A stretch of DNA of 50,485 nucleotides from JACMNW01 sp043721855 (GTDB lineage: Bacteria; Pseudomonadota; Alphaproteobacteria; Rhodobacterales; Rhodobacteraceae). The position numbers and the translations under genes were made by a program. Of the stretch, positions 33,848 through 43,211 are shown piece by piece. Within the stretch, counting starts at the first letter, position 1. Each line of letters starts with the position of its first letter. A model generated the notes under the pieces. The model was given only the letters and a program-made list of their open reading frames with translations. It was not told where the DNA came from and made no database searches. The stretch lies in the NCBI GenBank assembly GCA_043721855.1, contig JAYSPY010000116.1, positions 1-50,485 of the forward strand. The letters run 5' to 3'.

Positions 33848-35238
33848 ACGGCCCAATCCGCAAAGCCAAACCCCATATAATCGCGCGGATAGGCATCGCG
33901 TGCTGCGGCCTCTAGTTCGGCGTTATAAATTGCCGCCAGCGCAGGCATATCGGTGGCTTTTACAGCGGGGCTATTAATCCCGACCTCTGCTGCCAGATAC
34001 CTCAGCCCCTCAGCCAGCCGATCTTCGCGCAGCACATGGTCCGGTCCCTGAAACTGCGCAAACCCCTGCAGCACCGCGGTTTGTGATGCCCAATGCGCAT
34101 CGACCCGGAACCCGGTTTGCCCGCCAAGGTTCAACTTTATAAACCGCAAAAATCCCAGGAACGCGGCGCGATGTGCGTCGGTATCGGTGAAATCTTCACC
34201 CGATTGCGGCAGATCGACCTTGTAATTTCGGGCAAGCACCCCGCGCAGTTCAGCCATTTCACCCAAAATCACCCGACCCGCAAATGCCGTATAGGCCCGT
34301 GCCACCGGATGGCGCAGAACGGTAAAACTGCGGTGGCCCTGGTGGCCACGCTTCCACTGGCGCAAGGATTTTTGGTTGAAATCGCGCGAAACCGGACCGC
34401 AGTTTGCCAACCAACCGGCAACCACATCCTCTGGCCCGCCGCGCATCGGCATATACAAAAGCCCGGCCCCATCTGCCGCCATGAATCCCGGAATACCGGG
34501 GCTGCGGCGTGGCTCATATGATGCGCTATCGCCCAAGGCAAACACATCAAGCCGCGTCAAAGCCGCCTCCATCTCGGCAGGGTTTGTGACCTTGTCCAGC
34601 AAACTGGCCGGATTTTGCTTCTTTAACGCCGCATCCGGGGCCGCCAATTCGGCCGCCACACCCAGATACTGCGCCAATCCGTTCAGCACGGTCACATCAG
34701 ACAAATCGGCATAATCCATCTGGAACGCCGCTTGACCAGACCGCTGCAAAGCGCCGGTAATCAGCCCCAGAAATTCCCGCCCCTGATCCAGATGTGCGTC
34801 AAACCCGTGTGGCTCGAATCGCACTTTCGCGATTTTCAGCGCCTTGCCATCACCAAGCTTCCACTGCCCGGTTTCCCGCGCAATGCGCAAGGATACATAG
34901 CTTTCCAACGGGTTGCGCCTCAGGATAATCTTGGCGCATTTCGTATCCGCCAAAACCGCCGCCAAAATACGCGGGTCATGATCATGAAATAGCCGAAAGC
35001 CCGACAGATCCGCCGTCACATCGCGCAACTTGCGCAGCAACGCCAAAGGGTCAGCCTCGCGCGCGGCCATTGATACGCCCAGCAGTTCAAGCTGATCTTT
35101 TTTGCCAATAAAAGCCGGGTTAAACACCTCGCCATAGCAGGTCACCCCCGCCATCGCATTCAAGTTCGCTTCCAGGAAATTCGACCCGGTCCGCATGCCT
35201 GCCAACACAACAAAACTATCAAACCGCGCCTTTGCCAT
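33835..35238 (-). CDS. Protein with two sulfotransferase-like domains
   Basis: 467-residue protein with what look like two P-loop sulfotransferase domains in one chain. The first begins at residue 8 with SFVVLAGMRTGSNFLEANL (PAPS 5'-phosphosulfate loop RTGSN at 16-20) and has IILRRNPLESYVSLRIARETG, resembling the 3'-phosphate site of NodH-like Stf0 proteins. The second half has FTVLRHPVARAYTAFAGRVI, the 3'-phosphate strand of Sulfotransfer_2 proteins, but its 5' P-loop is less clear (KRGHQGHRSF just before). Last gene of a minus-strand glycan operon, 3 bp after the GT14 gene. It may transfer sulfate to a surface polysaccharide; cysQ nearby would remove the PAP formed. Confidence 0.75.
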   Translation of the reverse strand: MAKARFDSFVVLAGMRTGSNFLEANLNAMAGVTCYGEVFNPAFIGKKDQLELLGVSMAAREADPLALLRKLRDVTADLSGFRLFHDHDPRILAAVLADTKCAKIILRRNPLESYVSLRIARETGQWKLGDGKALKIAKVRFEPHGFDAHLDQGREFLGLITGALQRSGQAAFQMDYADLSDVTVLNGLAQYLGVAAELAAPDAALKKQNPASLLDKVTNPAEMEAALTRLDVFALGDSASYEPRRSPGIPGFMAADGAGLLYMPMRGGPEDVVAGWLANCGPVSRDFNQKSLRQWKRGHQGHRSFTVLRHPVARAYTAFAGRVILGEMAELRGVLARNYKVDLPQSGEDFTDTDAHRAAFLGFLRFIKLNLGGQTGFRVDAHWASQTAVLQGFAQFQGPDHVLREDRLAEGLRYLAAEVGINSPAVKATDMPALAAIYNAELEAAARDAYPRDYMGFGFADWAVQAA

Positions 35239-35241
35239 ACG

Positions 35242-36939
35242 TTATTTCACCAAATAGGGCCGCGCCCGGCGCGCAGCCATCGGGCGTTCGGCATCACTGA
35301 CAGGAAAGTCGCCCATCAGTGTGGGTTGCATGCCTTGATTGCGCAAGCTCTGCAAAAACTGGCCGAAACCTGTCAGATCGGCCATCCGCGGCGCTTCGGC
35401 CAGACGGCGCATGGCGCGCGGGCTGATCTCATCCACAATTGTCTGCAAAGGCTCCATCGGGTTATCAACAAATTCCGCCATGGTCCAAATGCGCACGCGG
35501 GCCTTTACCGGTGCAGCACTCAACAGTTTCAGATGCTCCGCCTCGATCCGTTGCAACAGCGCCGCTTCCTTACGCATGTCAGCTGCATCCTGGCTGGAAA
35601 AAAACAGGGGTACCGCCCAAGCCCCGGAAATCACCGATATCTGCGCATTCGGGTCGCTGGCGATGAACGGATTTATGGTTTGCAAATCACGCGGGCCGAA
35701 CTGAAAACACTGCCTCTCACCGCGTGTATTCCAGATCAGGCTGGTCAGAAAGCTTTTCGCATCATAGTCGCGCAGCGCAGCGCTATCAGATAACCCGCCA
35801 CTGTAAACCGATTGCCCGCCGGCAAATTCAGCGCGGTCTGGCGCAAACAAATGGCCATGAACCTGCGCACCAGTCACCTTGGTCAACCATTCATGAAAGT
35901 CTTCAAACAATTCATTGAAACCCTGAAATACAGAGTAATTCGCAGCGGTCTTGCCATTTTCCCACGATGGTTTGGGAAACCGGCTTTGCATGTAAAGCCC
36001 GGCCCGCCCCTTGGTGCGCCGTTCAACCGCCTTGGCGAACAGTCGGTCAATCTTGCCTGGATTGGGTTCAGCGATATGCTGGCCAGCCGCATCATCGGAT
36101 AAAAACGTGCGGTACAGCTTGCCCGCATGCGGCCAGATCTTGCGGGCTACAAAGCAATCAGACCTGCGCAAAAGCTGCAAATGATCGTCGTAAAAAATAT
36201 GTGGTTTGCCCTGAAAATCAAATTTCGACAGCGTCAATGACCGGCTTTCCACACGGGTCGAAAACAGCCGGACCAAGGTTTGAAAATACGATTCGTCCGG
36301 TATCCACACCCGACGAAAATACCGATCATGCGCCTCGCGGTCCGGGCTGGTCAAAATGGCGGAAAGCGTTTTTCGGGTCAGGCACCACCATTGGCTGCCC
36401 AAATGCGGTGTCACGCCCAAGGGGATGCGCCGACGCAATCCGATGCGGCGTTGCAGCCGCACATAGCCGTCAAACAAGCGCCGCTGCTTGCGCCACGAAA
36501 ACGGAAACCGCAGGGTAAAGCGTTCAATATCAAGGCCGCCAATCGTCCAACCCACATCTTCGGTGGTCACGGATTCGATGAAATCTGTTTGCGGTCGCTC
36601 AGCCAGATACGAAACCATCTCGGCAATCGGGCGCAATGGCAGGCAAGATCCCGATGCCAGAAACACATGCCTGACCGCTGGAAAATGGTGCAACATCTGC
36701 CCGGCCGCACTTTGTGTGGCCGCAACCAGCCCCCATGTGCCCCATTCACACGAAAATCGCGGCGAAAACTGCACATTTTCCAGATCAGCCAGATTACTGA
36801 CCAACTTGTCATAGGCCCGGCGTTTAACGGCTTTATCCACATGAATGACCACCGGGCAATCATGCAAAGCCCAGTGCCGCGCCACCTGTGCAGCCCGGTC
36901 CAAAGCAGTGTGGCACATCATGATGAAACCAACGCTCAT
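35242..36939 (-). CDS. Core-2/I-branching-type (GT14) glycosyltransferase with long C-terminal extension
   Basis: 565 residues. The N-terminal 300 match the GT14 branching-enzyme pattern: IMMCHTALDRAAQVARHW, VIHVDKAVKRRAYD, CEWGTWGLVAATQSAAG, HVFLASGSCLPLRPI, GSQWWCLTR and IPDESYFQTL. These enzymes add beta-1,6-linked GlcNAc or xylose branches. The C-terminal ~265 residues match no catalytic domain I know; similar Rhodobacterales proteins carry an uncharacterised DUF5928-like region here. No signal peptide. Start ATG at 36939 with AAGGA 8 nt upstream. Confidence 0.85.
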   Translation of the reverse strand: MSVGFIMMCHTALDRAAQVARHWALHDCPVVIHVDKAVKRRAYDKLVSNLADLENVQFSPRFSCEWGTWGLVAATQSAAGQMLHHFPAVRHVFLASGSCLPLRPIAEMVSYLAERPQTDFIESVTTEDVGWTIGGLDIERFTLRFPFSWRKQRRLFDGYVRLQRRIGLRRRIPLGVTPHLGSQWWCLTRKTLSAILTSPDREAHDRYFRRVWIPDESYFQTLVRLFSTRVESRSLTLSKFDFQGKPHIFYDDHLQLLRRSDCFVARKIWPHAGKLYRTFLSDDAAGQHIAEPNPGKIDRLFAKAVERRTKGRAGLYMQSRFPKPSWENGKTAANYSVFQGFNELFEDFHEWLTKVTGAQVHGHLFAPDRAEFAGGQSVYSGGLSDSAALRDYDAKSFLTSLIWNTRGERQCFQFGPRDLQTINPFIASDPNAQISVISGAWAVPLFFSSQDAADMRKEAALLQRIEAEHLKLLSAAPVKARVRIWTMAEFVDNPMEPLQTIVDEISPRAMRRLAEAPRMADLTGFGQFLQSLRNQGMQPTLMGDFPVSDAERPMAARRARPYLVK

Positions 36940-36950
36940 CTGACCATCCT

Positions 36951-37961
36951 TCAAGCCCAGTTGCCCTTTGACATCAGCCCCAAAATTTCAAGCTGTCGCC
37001 AATTGATGTATTTCTCGCTCCACTTGCACCACAGATCGGGATGCGCATTCATCCCGGCACGGTAAGACTTGTATTCATGGCTGTCGGCATAATGTTGACG
37101 CCGCTGCATTTCTTCTTGCGCCTTGGCGGTAAAGGTATCCAGAAACTTGGCGTGCAACAAACAACCCGACGCTTTTTCACCCCCCCAATCATCATAAACC
37201 TGATTCAACCCGCGCGGTAGTAACATATGGGTAGATCGCACATAGGCATAGTCGCGATCCCATTTCACCAACGGAATTTTATTCAGCGCCGGCGCGCGTT
37301 CGGGCTTGTCGGCAAAAAACGTCCGCGCCCGAGGACCGCCTTGAATCCACAGATTGCCATAAAGCTCATTGCGCGAAATCAGGTAGTTTCCGGAATCGAA
37401 ATAAGCCGCGATTTCAAACGGATCTTGCGCCTCGGAATAAGGCTGCGCGTCGAGCGGCCCTTTGGGATACATATCCAGCAACATCGCTGAAAAAGCCTTG
37501 ATGGACGACGCATCAAGCCAATCCGTCAAAGCCCGCAATGGCCTTGTATCGCAAAACGGATACACAAAAAATTCATCCGCATCGACGCTTAATGTCCAGT
37601 GGCCGTGCCCATATCTGCCCTGCAACCACATCAGCCAATCCACCCCGAACCGAGATCGCTTGTAGCTGTGGCTGGTGCTCCAAACAGACACATCTGGCTG
37701 CCGCGACAGATATTCGCCGGTGCCATCATCGCTGTCATTGTCGACAAATAAAAAGTGATCCACCCCCAGATCACGGTAATAACGCAGCAAATAAGGCAGT
37801 CGCACCCGTTCATTGCGCAGCGTCGAAAACAACAAGATATCACTCGGTGAAATCAGTGAAACCCTGCTGACCACTGGTTTCAATTCCCGCCGCTTGCGAA
37901 ACGCCCGGATGCGCAGGCGCTTACGTTCAAGCCGCAGGCGATATTTGGAAAATATGCTCAC
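36951..37961 (-). CDS. Glycosyltransferase family 2 protein (PF13704-like)
   Basis: 336-residue cytosolic glycosyltransferase. After a very basic N-terminus (residues 1-28, rich in R/K), the catalytic domain has LFSTLRNERVRLPYLLRYYRDLGVDHFLFVDNDSDDGTGEYL, then HWTLSVDADEFFVYP, where DADE is the metal-binding motif. This is the compact GT-A form labelled Glyco_tranf_2_4. The start overlaps the upstream GT4 stop (37958-37961). The sugar donor is unknown. Confidence 0.88.
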   Translation of the reverse strand: MSIFSKYRLRLERKRLRIRAFRKRRELKPVVSRVSLISPSDILLFSTLRNERVRLPYLLRYYRDLGVDHFLFVDNDSDDGTGEYLSRQPDVSVWSTSHSYKRSRFGVDWLMWLQGRYGHGHWTLSVDADEFFVYPFCDTRPLRALTDWLDASSIKAFSAMLLDMYPKGPLDAQPYSEAQDPFEIAAYFDSGNYLISRNELYGNLWIQGGPRARTFFADKPERAPALNKIPLVKWDRDYAYVRSTHMLLPRGLNQVYDDWGGEKASGCLLHAKFLDTFTAKAQEEMQRRQHYADSHEYKSYRAGMNAHPDLWCKWSEKYINWRQLEILGLMSKGNWA

Positions 37962-39211
37962 AAGCGGACCGTGCCATTGGCGGATGCGAGATGCGTTGCG
38001 TCAACGCCCGTCACCCCAAAAATCCGGCCAAAATGATCTGGCCAGTTTGGCGGAACCCTGATCTGCCTGTCTGCATCTTGTTGCGGCATTTGGTGCTTCA
38101 TCTGCTGGGTTATCGCGTTAACCCAAGCATAGACATCCGATGTGTCAAGGTAAACCGGGTAGTCATCCAACATCTCAACCACAACAGGAAGTTTTCCTGC
38201 AATCACAGGCACGCCCAGCGCCGCCGCTTCAAGGGGTGGCAAGCCGTATCCTTCGGCAAGGCTGGGAAACAACAGTGCCGCCGCGCCGTGCAGCAATGCC
38301 GCCACTGCGCCATCGCTATGGGAATGCGCCAAAGTCGCGTGTCCGACCGCAACCAATGCCGTCAGATCGTCAAACAATTCAGGCCCGGCCCAGCCACGAT
38401 TGCCAATCACGTAAAGATGCGGCACCGGGCCAGGCCTGTGTTGCAATTCTTGCCAAACCTTGACCAGCAACCCAATATTCTTGCGCGGCTCTATCGTGCC
38501 CAGCACCACAAAATACGGATGATTGTCCGGGCAGGGCGACGCGGCGTCTGGCATGGCAATTTCCACCCCCAGCGGTGCCACAATGCCCTGCGGGATGCGC
38601 GCAAGATGCGCCTCGGTTTGCCGCCGTGTGCACTGCGCGGTGTGCACCACAAAATCGGCATACCGTTCAACCACCGCCAGCTTTTTCGCAAAAGCCGGGG
38701 TCATGCCGGGGCGGCAATACTGCGGGTGATCCAGCGGAATGGTATCATGAACCAGCACCACAATCTGGGCGTCCGCCACAGATTTTACCGCCAGCATCGC
38801 GCGTGCTGAAAGATTGGCATGGCCGACATTCACATATACCAAACCGCGCGGCATCATCCGGCGCAGCGTCGCAGCCAACCGCACCGGCACACAGCGCGCT
38901 ATGGCCAGCCTGCGGGCATCCGCCTCAGCACGCAACGCTTGCGGCAGGTGCCTTTGGGTCAGCAGACCCAACAGATCGGGGGGACCAAGTGGCTCTGTCC
39001 CCAAAACACGGTCAAGCATCCCGCTGGCACCCGCCCTGTCCAGTAAGACAAAGCCCAGTGCCGTGCGCACCAAGCCAAACATCGGCTCCGGTCGCGCCAC
39101 AAAATACCGCAGATATGCAAGCTCAACCCGGTCGATGCCCGTCAACGGCCCGCGCCCCACTCTCGACACAAGTCGTGTCAGGTCAAGCAGCCACGCCGAA
39201 GCCGAAATCAC
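37958..39211 (-). CDS. Glycosyltransferase family 4 protein
   Basis: 417-residue GT-B transferase. The C-terminal half has YFVVLGTIEPRKNIGLLVKVW and LFPSLAEGYGLPPLEAAALGVPVIAG, the nucleotide-sugar binding block with the E-x7-E pair. The N-terminus LLDLTRLVSRVGRGPLTGIDRVELAYLRYF resembles acceptor domains of mannosyl- or rhamnosyl-transferases in O-antigen and EPS clusters. The start is GTG, immediately after the galU TAG. Confidence 0.9.
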   Translation of the reverse strand: MISASAWLLDLTRLVSRVGRGPLTGIDRVELAYLRYFVARPEPMFGLVRTALGFVLLDRAGASGMLDRVLGTEPLGPPDLLGLLTQRHLPQALRAEADARRLAIARCVPVRLAATLRRMMPRGLVYVNVGHANLSARAMLAVKSVADAQIVVLVHDTIPLDHPQYCRPGMTPAFAKKLAVVERYADFVVHTAQCTRRQTEAHLARIPQGIVAPLGVEIAMPDAASPCPDNHPYFVVLGTIEPRKNIGLLVKVWQELQHRPGPVPHLYVIGNRGWAGPELFDDLTALVAVGHATLAHSHSDGAVAALLHGAAALLFPSLAEGYGLPPLEAAALGVPVIAGKLPVVVEMLDDYPVYLDTSDVYAWVNAITQQMKHQMPQQDADRQIRVPPNWPDHFGRIFGVTGVDATHLASANGTVRL

Positions 39212-40108
39212 CTATTGCGCTGCTTTCTGCTGGGCCATCATATCGTGCAGGTAGGCCGAAAATTCGTCGCGCAAATCCGGGCGCTCCAACCCGAATGCCA
39301 CTGTCGCCTGCAAGAAGCCCGCCTTTGATCCGCAATCATAGCGCTGGCCACGGAACCGAAAACCATAAACATTTTGATTGTTTTTGATCTCTTCCGCAAT
39401 AGCGTCAGTCAACTGAATCTCCCCGCCAGCACCCTGTTTCATCCGGTTCAGGTTGGTCAGCACTTCTGGCGTCAGAATGTAGCGCCCGATCACGGCAAGG
39501 TTTGATGGCGCTTCGTCAAGCTTGGGTTTTTCAACCATGCCTTTGACTTGCACGATCGACCCCATGTCTTCGCCAATATCCAGCACACCGTAAGAGGATG
39601 CTTTTTCCGGCGGCACTTCCATCGCGGCCACCATATTACCGCCAGTTTGCGAATAGGCCTCGATCATCTGCTGCAAGCACGGCTTGTCGGCGGCAATCAC
39701 ATCGTCCGGCAACAGCACCGCAAACGGCTCATTGCCAATCAAGCGACGCGCGCACCAAACCGCATGTCCCAACCCCATAGGGCGGTTCTGGCGCACATAG
39801 GCAATGGCACCACTATCCATATTGGTATCGCGCAGAATTTCCAAAAGCTCGGTCTTACCCTGCCGCTTCAGCGTGCTTTCCAACTCTGGTGAGTGGTCAA
39901 AGTAATCCTCAAGCGCCGATTTCCCGCGCGAGGTGACAAAGATAAATTCCTTGATGCCCGCCGCCCGCGCCTCGTCAATCGCGTATTGGATCAGCGGTCG
40001 GTCAACCAAGGTCATGATCTCTTTCGGGATCGACTTTGTGGCCGGCAAAAACCGCGTGCCTTGTCCCGCCACAGGAAACACAGCCTTGGTTATTTTTTTG
40101 ACTTTCAT
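39212..40108 (-). CDS. galU: UTP-glucose-1-phosphate uridylyltransferase
   Basis: Makes UDP-glucose from UTP and glucose 1-phosphate, supplying the glycosyltransferases downstream; 298 residues. Nucleotide-binding motif AVFPVAGQGTRFLPATKSIPKE (residues 9-30) with further family blocks VDRPLIQYAIDEA, RQNRPMGLGHAVWCAR and GRYILTPEV. First gene of the galU-GT4-GT2-GT14-sulfotransferase run, preceded by a 149-bp AT-rich gap that should hold the promoter. Confidence 0.97.
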   Translation of the reverse strand: MKVKKITKAVFPVAGQGTRFLPATKSIPKEIMTLVDRPLIQYAIDEARAAGIKEFIFVTSRGKSALEDYFDHSPELESTLKRQGKTELLEILRDTNMDSGAIAYVRQNRPMGLGHAVWCARRLIGNEPFAVLLPDDVIAADKPCLQQMIEAYSQTGGNMVAAMEVPPEKASSYGVLDIGEDMGSIVQVKGMVEKPKLDEAPSNLAVIGRYILTPEVLTNLNRMKQGAGGEIQLTDAIAEEIKNNQNVYGFRFRGQRYDCGSKAGFLQATVAFGLERPDLRDEFSAYLHDMMAQQKAAQ

Positions 40109-40257
40109 GTCGCACTCACTTAGTTTGGTTGCATCGCAGACTGTTTACCATACAACGACAATCTGGCTGGTTTGCGGCAGACTGAAGCCAAATGCCAACA
40201 AATTCGTCGGTCTTCACTTTAACCCCACACTCATCACGTTCAAATCAGTTAACAATT

Positions 40258-41481
40258 TCATCTTATAGGCCTGCAGGCTGCAATTCTAGCGGCTTCCTCG
40301 GCGACACGCCGGCCAAATCCTGAACGCCGCAAAATGCCTGCGCCGCGCACAGATATTCCGAAGGTGCCGCCTTGCTGCAACCAAAATCCATCCAATTCGA
40401 AGCTGTGCCGATGATACCATGTCGTAGGTGAAAGACAGAGCACCGTCACAATCTTCCCAAGTGCAGCGTCAACTCTGGCGCGGCGCAAAAGTTCCCTGCG
40501 CTGCCAAATACGTCCGGCAATCACCACCCCTTTGCGGGGCATCGTCCGAAGCGGCTGAAACTCGGCTCGGCTGGCCACCAGCGGTGACCGGGCACTGGGC
40601 ACGAGGGCGGCCCCTTGCACCCACCCCTTGTTAAAACCCGCCAGCAATGGCGCAATGTCCCCGGGCTCCAACCCGCCCCGCACCATATGCCGCAAAAGCC
40701 GGGCGCGTTGCGCGGCAAGATGGGTCAATCGTTGGACTTCCATATCGGCATCCGGTGCATGGCGGCGCAGAAAACAGGCGCAACTGGCACCGATATCGTT
40801 CAGGCCCAGCGGCACCCGGTCTGCCCTGCGCCGCGTGCTGGCAGCAAAGCCGTGCTGCACGACAGCACCCGGCACAACGGCGGTCAGCCCGCCCAAATCA
40901 GCCAATCGCAAGCTGATATCGGCGTCGTCCAGATAGAACCGAAACCCGTCGTCAAACCCACCAAGGGCAATTAAATCGCCGCGGCGAAAGGCGCAGTTGG
41001 TGCCCTGCGCCTTGACCGTGCGCTGCCGCGTGCCCGCCAGCAAAGTTACCGCGTGGCGATCAACGCGTAGGGCGTGATCCCAGCCGAATTGGTCCACATC
41101 GCAAGCGCGCCATTGGTCGGAGATACCGTTGCGGCCCCGCACAAACCCCGTGGCCATGCGCACGGATGCAGTCCCAAACGCTTCTGTCAGCCGTGAAATC
41201 CATGTCGGCTCTGGCACCGCATCATCATCCAGAAACGCCACCAGATCGCCCGCCGCCACCGAAATCCCGGCATTGCGTGCCGCAGCAATGTTGGGCTGAT
41301 CAAACACCACCACCTTGATCGGCAACCCAAGCCCCTGCACCATTTTCGCGGCATCCGGGTCCGCGACCACGATCAATTCCAGCTGCGCATGGTCTTGCAA
41401 CTGCACCGCTTTTATCGTGCGCAGCAACGATGCCGCGCGATGCCTGCTGACGATAATCAGGCTGACGGTTGCGGCGTTCAT
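40258..41481 (-). CDS. Glycosyltransferase family 2 protein
   Basis: 407-residue GT-A transferase: VSLIIVSRHRAASLLRTIKAV at the start, NIAAARNAGISVAAGDLVAFLDDDAVPEPTWI with the DDD metal motif near residues 95-110, and FRFYLDDADISLRLADLG. The C-terminal ~130 residues are unusual for GT2 and end in a basic stretch. Start ATG at 41481, overlapping the kdsB stop (41478-41481), so it is coupled to KDO activation; it may act on an LPS-core or capsule acceptor. Confidence 0.88.
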   Translation of the reverse strand: MNAATVSLIIVSRHRAASLLRTIKAVQLQDHAQLELIVVADPDAAKMVQGLGLPIKVVVFDQPNIAAARNAGISVAAGDLVAFLDDDAVPEPTWISRLTEAFGTASVRMATGFVRGRNGISDQWRACDVDQFGWDHALRVDRHAVTLLAGTRQRTVKAQGTNCAFRRGDLIALGGFDDGFRFYLDDADISLRLADLGGLTAVVPGAVVQHGFAASTRRRADRVPLGLNDIGASCACFLRRHAPDADMEVQRLTHLAAQRARLLRHMVRGGLEPGDIAPLLAGFNKGWVQGAALVPSARSPLVASRAEFQPLRTMPRKGVVIAGRIWQRRELLRRARVDAALGKIVTVLCLSPTTWYHRHSFELDGFWLQQGGTFGISVRGAGILRRSGFGRRVAEEAARIAACRPIR

Positions 41482-42287
41482 GCGTCTCGCATCGCGTGCA
41501 GCATCGCCTCGATCCTTGGTACGTCTTCGGGGTTGTTCAATTCCCAGAACTGCCGCCCCCGCGCCTGCACTTCCACGCAAGCAACCGCACGACCGTTTTC
41601 CAAAAACCGCATCTGCTCCAGCCCCTCTAATACCTCTAACGGGCCGACGGGCCATGATGGATAGGCAGCAAGTGCCGCCGGGCGGTAGGCATAAACCCCA
41701 ACATGGTGAAACACCGGCGTTGCATCATCGTCGCCATAAACCCGCCCGGTAAACGGTATCACTTCCTTTGAGAAATAAAGCCCGCGCCCGATTGTTCCAA
41801 AGCCCCCCGCGCCAAAAACCGCCGTCGTGCCACCGACGCGGCCTGCACGCCTGTCGGCCAGAAACCCGTTCAATGCCCGCCCATCGCAGCGCAGCACAGG
41901 CGTCGCAATATCAGCGCCTGTATCGCAGCGCAGGCCTGCGATCAGGTCTTCTACAAACCATGCAGGTGTCAGGGGCGCGTCGCCTTGCAGGTTTACCACA
42001 ACCTCAAACCCGGGCAGGTGCGCCGCCACCTCGGCGCAGCGTTCTGTGCCATTCTGGCAATCGGGCGAGGTCATCACCACCTCGGCCCCAAACCCCGCCG
42101 CGTGATCGGCAATGCGCATGTCATCCGTCGCCACAACCACGCGGGCAACACCCCGCACCGCACATGCCGCATCCCATGACCTGCGGATCAGGGTTTTTTC
42201 GCCATCCGGCCCGCGCAGCATGACCAACGGCTTTCCGGGATAGCGCGTGCTGGCAAACCGCGCGGGAATGACTATCAAGACGCTCAT
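41478..42287 (-). CDS. kdsB: CMP-KDO synthetase (3-deoxy-manno-octulosonate cytidylyltransferase)
   Basis: Activates KDO with CTP for LPS core or capsule synthesis; 269 residues. Signature VIPARFASTRYPGKPL (6-21), then VVVATDDMRIADHAAGFG, SPDCQNGTERCAEVA, and NLQGDAPL with the metal-site Asp. Overlaps cysQ upstream and the GT2 gene downstream by 4 bp each. Complements kdsD at 29.7 kb. Confidence 0.95.
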   Translation of the reverse strand: MSVLIVIPARFASTRYPGKPLVMLRGPDGEKTLIRRSWDAACAVRGVARVVVATDDMRIADHAAGFGAEVVMTSPDCQNGTERCAEVAAHLPGFEVVVNLQGDAPLTPAWFVEDLIAGLRCDTGADIATPVLRCDGRALNGFLADRRAGRVGGTTAVFGAGGFGTIGRGLYFSKEVIPFTGRVYGDDDATPVFHHVGVYAYRPAALAAYPSWPVGPLEVLEGLEQMRFLENGRAVACVEVQARGRQFWELNNPEDVPRIEAMLHAMRDA

Positions 42288-43078
42288 ACCTTCAAGGCCA
42301 CGCCGGGCGCATAGGCGATGAAGAACGGGTTATCCCAGCCATCTTTGCCATACGCCAATGGCGTATGATCATCAAACCGCACCAGGTGGCCGCCAGCCCC
42401 GCGCAAAACGGCATCGCCTGCAGCCGTATCCCATTCCATCGTGCGACCAAGGCGCGGATAAAGATCGGCCTCGCCCGCCGCCACCAGACAGAATTTCAGG
42501 CTTGATCCCGCCGATTTCATATCCTTGACCGCATATTTGCCGATGTAGTTATCCGTCGCCGCATCGCGGTGCGATTTGGACGCCACCACCATCAGCGCTG
42601 CATTATCAGGCACAGACACGGCCATCGGGCGCAATTCGCCCACAGCATCCTTGGCCATCACGCCAAGCTCTTCCACCGATTGACCGTCAGCAGCCGTGTA
42701 AAACAAACGTCCCTGCGCCGGCGCATACACCACGCCGCGCACTGGCACGCCGTTTTCGACATAGGCGATATTCACTGTAAAATCGCCACGCCGCTGCACG
42801 AATTCTTTCGTGCCATCCAGCGGGTCCACAATCAAGAACGTGCTGGCCTTCAGTGCGTGACTATCCGCCTGTTCTTCCGTAATCAGAACCACATCCGGGA
42901 ACGCCGCCCGCAGACCCGCAGAGATAAGCGCATCCGCCGCCTCATCTGCCACGGTCACCGGGCTTGCGTCAGATTTGGATTTTACTTCAAAATCCGGGCC
43001 ATTATAAACCGCCATGATCACGTCGCCCGCTTCCAGCGCCAAACGCCGGATCACTGGAACAAGCTGATCAAAATCCAT
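42284..43078 (-). CDS. cysQ: 3'(2'),5'-bisphosphate nucleotidase CysQ
   Basis: Magnesium-dependent phosphatase that removes the 3'-phosphate of PAP, the by-product of PAPS-using sulfotransferases and sulfate reduction; 264 residues. Inositol-phosphatase-fold motifs: VADEAAD, ITEEQ, VDPLDGTKEF near residues 85-94, and WDTAAGDAVLRGAGG near 214. It begins the cysQ-kdsB-GT2 operon; with a sulfotransferase-like gene 7 kb away it may relieve PAP inhibition of glycan sulfation. Confidence 0.94.
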   Translation of the reverse strand: MDFDQLVPVIRRLALEAGDVIMAVYNGPDFEVKSKSDASPVTVADEAADALISAGLRAAFPDVVLITEEQADSHALKASTFLIVDPLDGTKEFVQRRGDFTVNIAYVENGVPVRGVVYAPAQGRLFYTAADGQSVEELGVMAKDAVGELRPMAVSVPDNAALMVVASKSHRDAATDNYIGKYAVKDMKSAGSSLKFCLVAAGEADLYPRLGRTMEWDTAAGDAVLRGAGGHLVRFDDHTPLAYGKDGWDNPFFIAYAPGVALKV

Positions 43079-43211
43079 AAAATCCTCCTGATATGGCCCA
43101 ATTTAGCCATGTTGTATTGCGATGCTGTCCGCCTTATCATCGCTGATCAAGAGAACATCAAGATTTCTCGGGCATACGACGGCAGAGCAGGCCAGACAGG
43201 GCAACCAGCAC

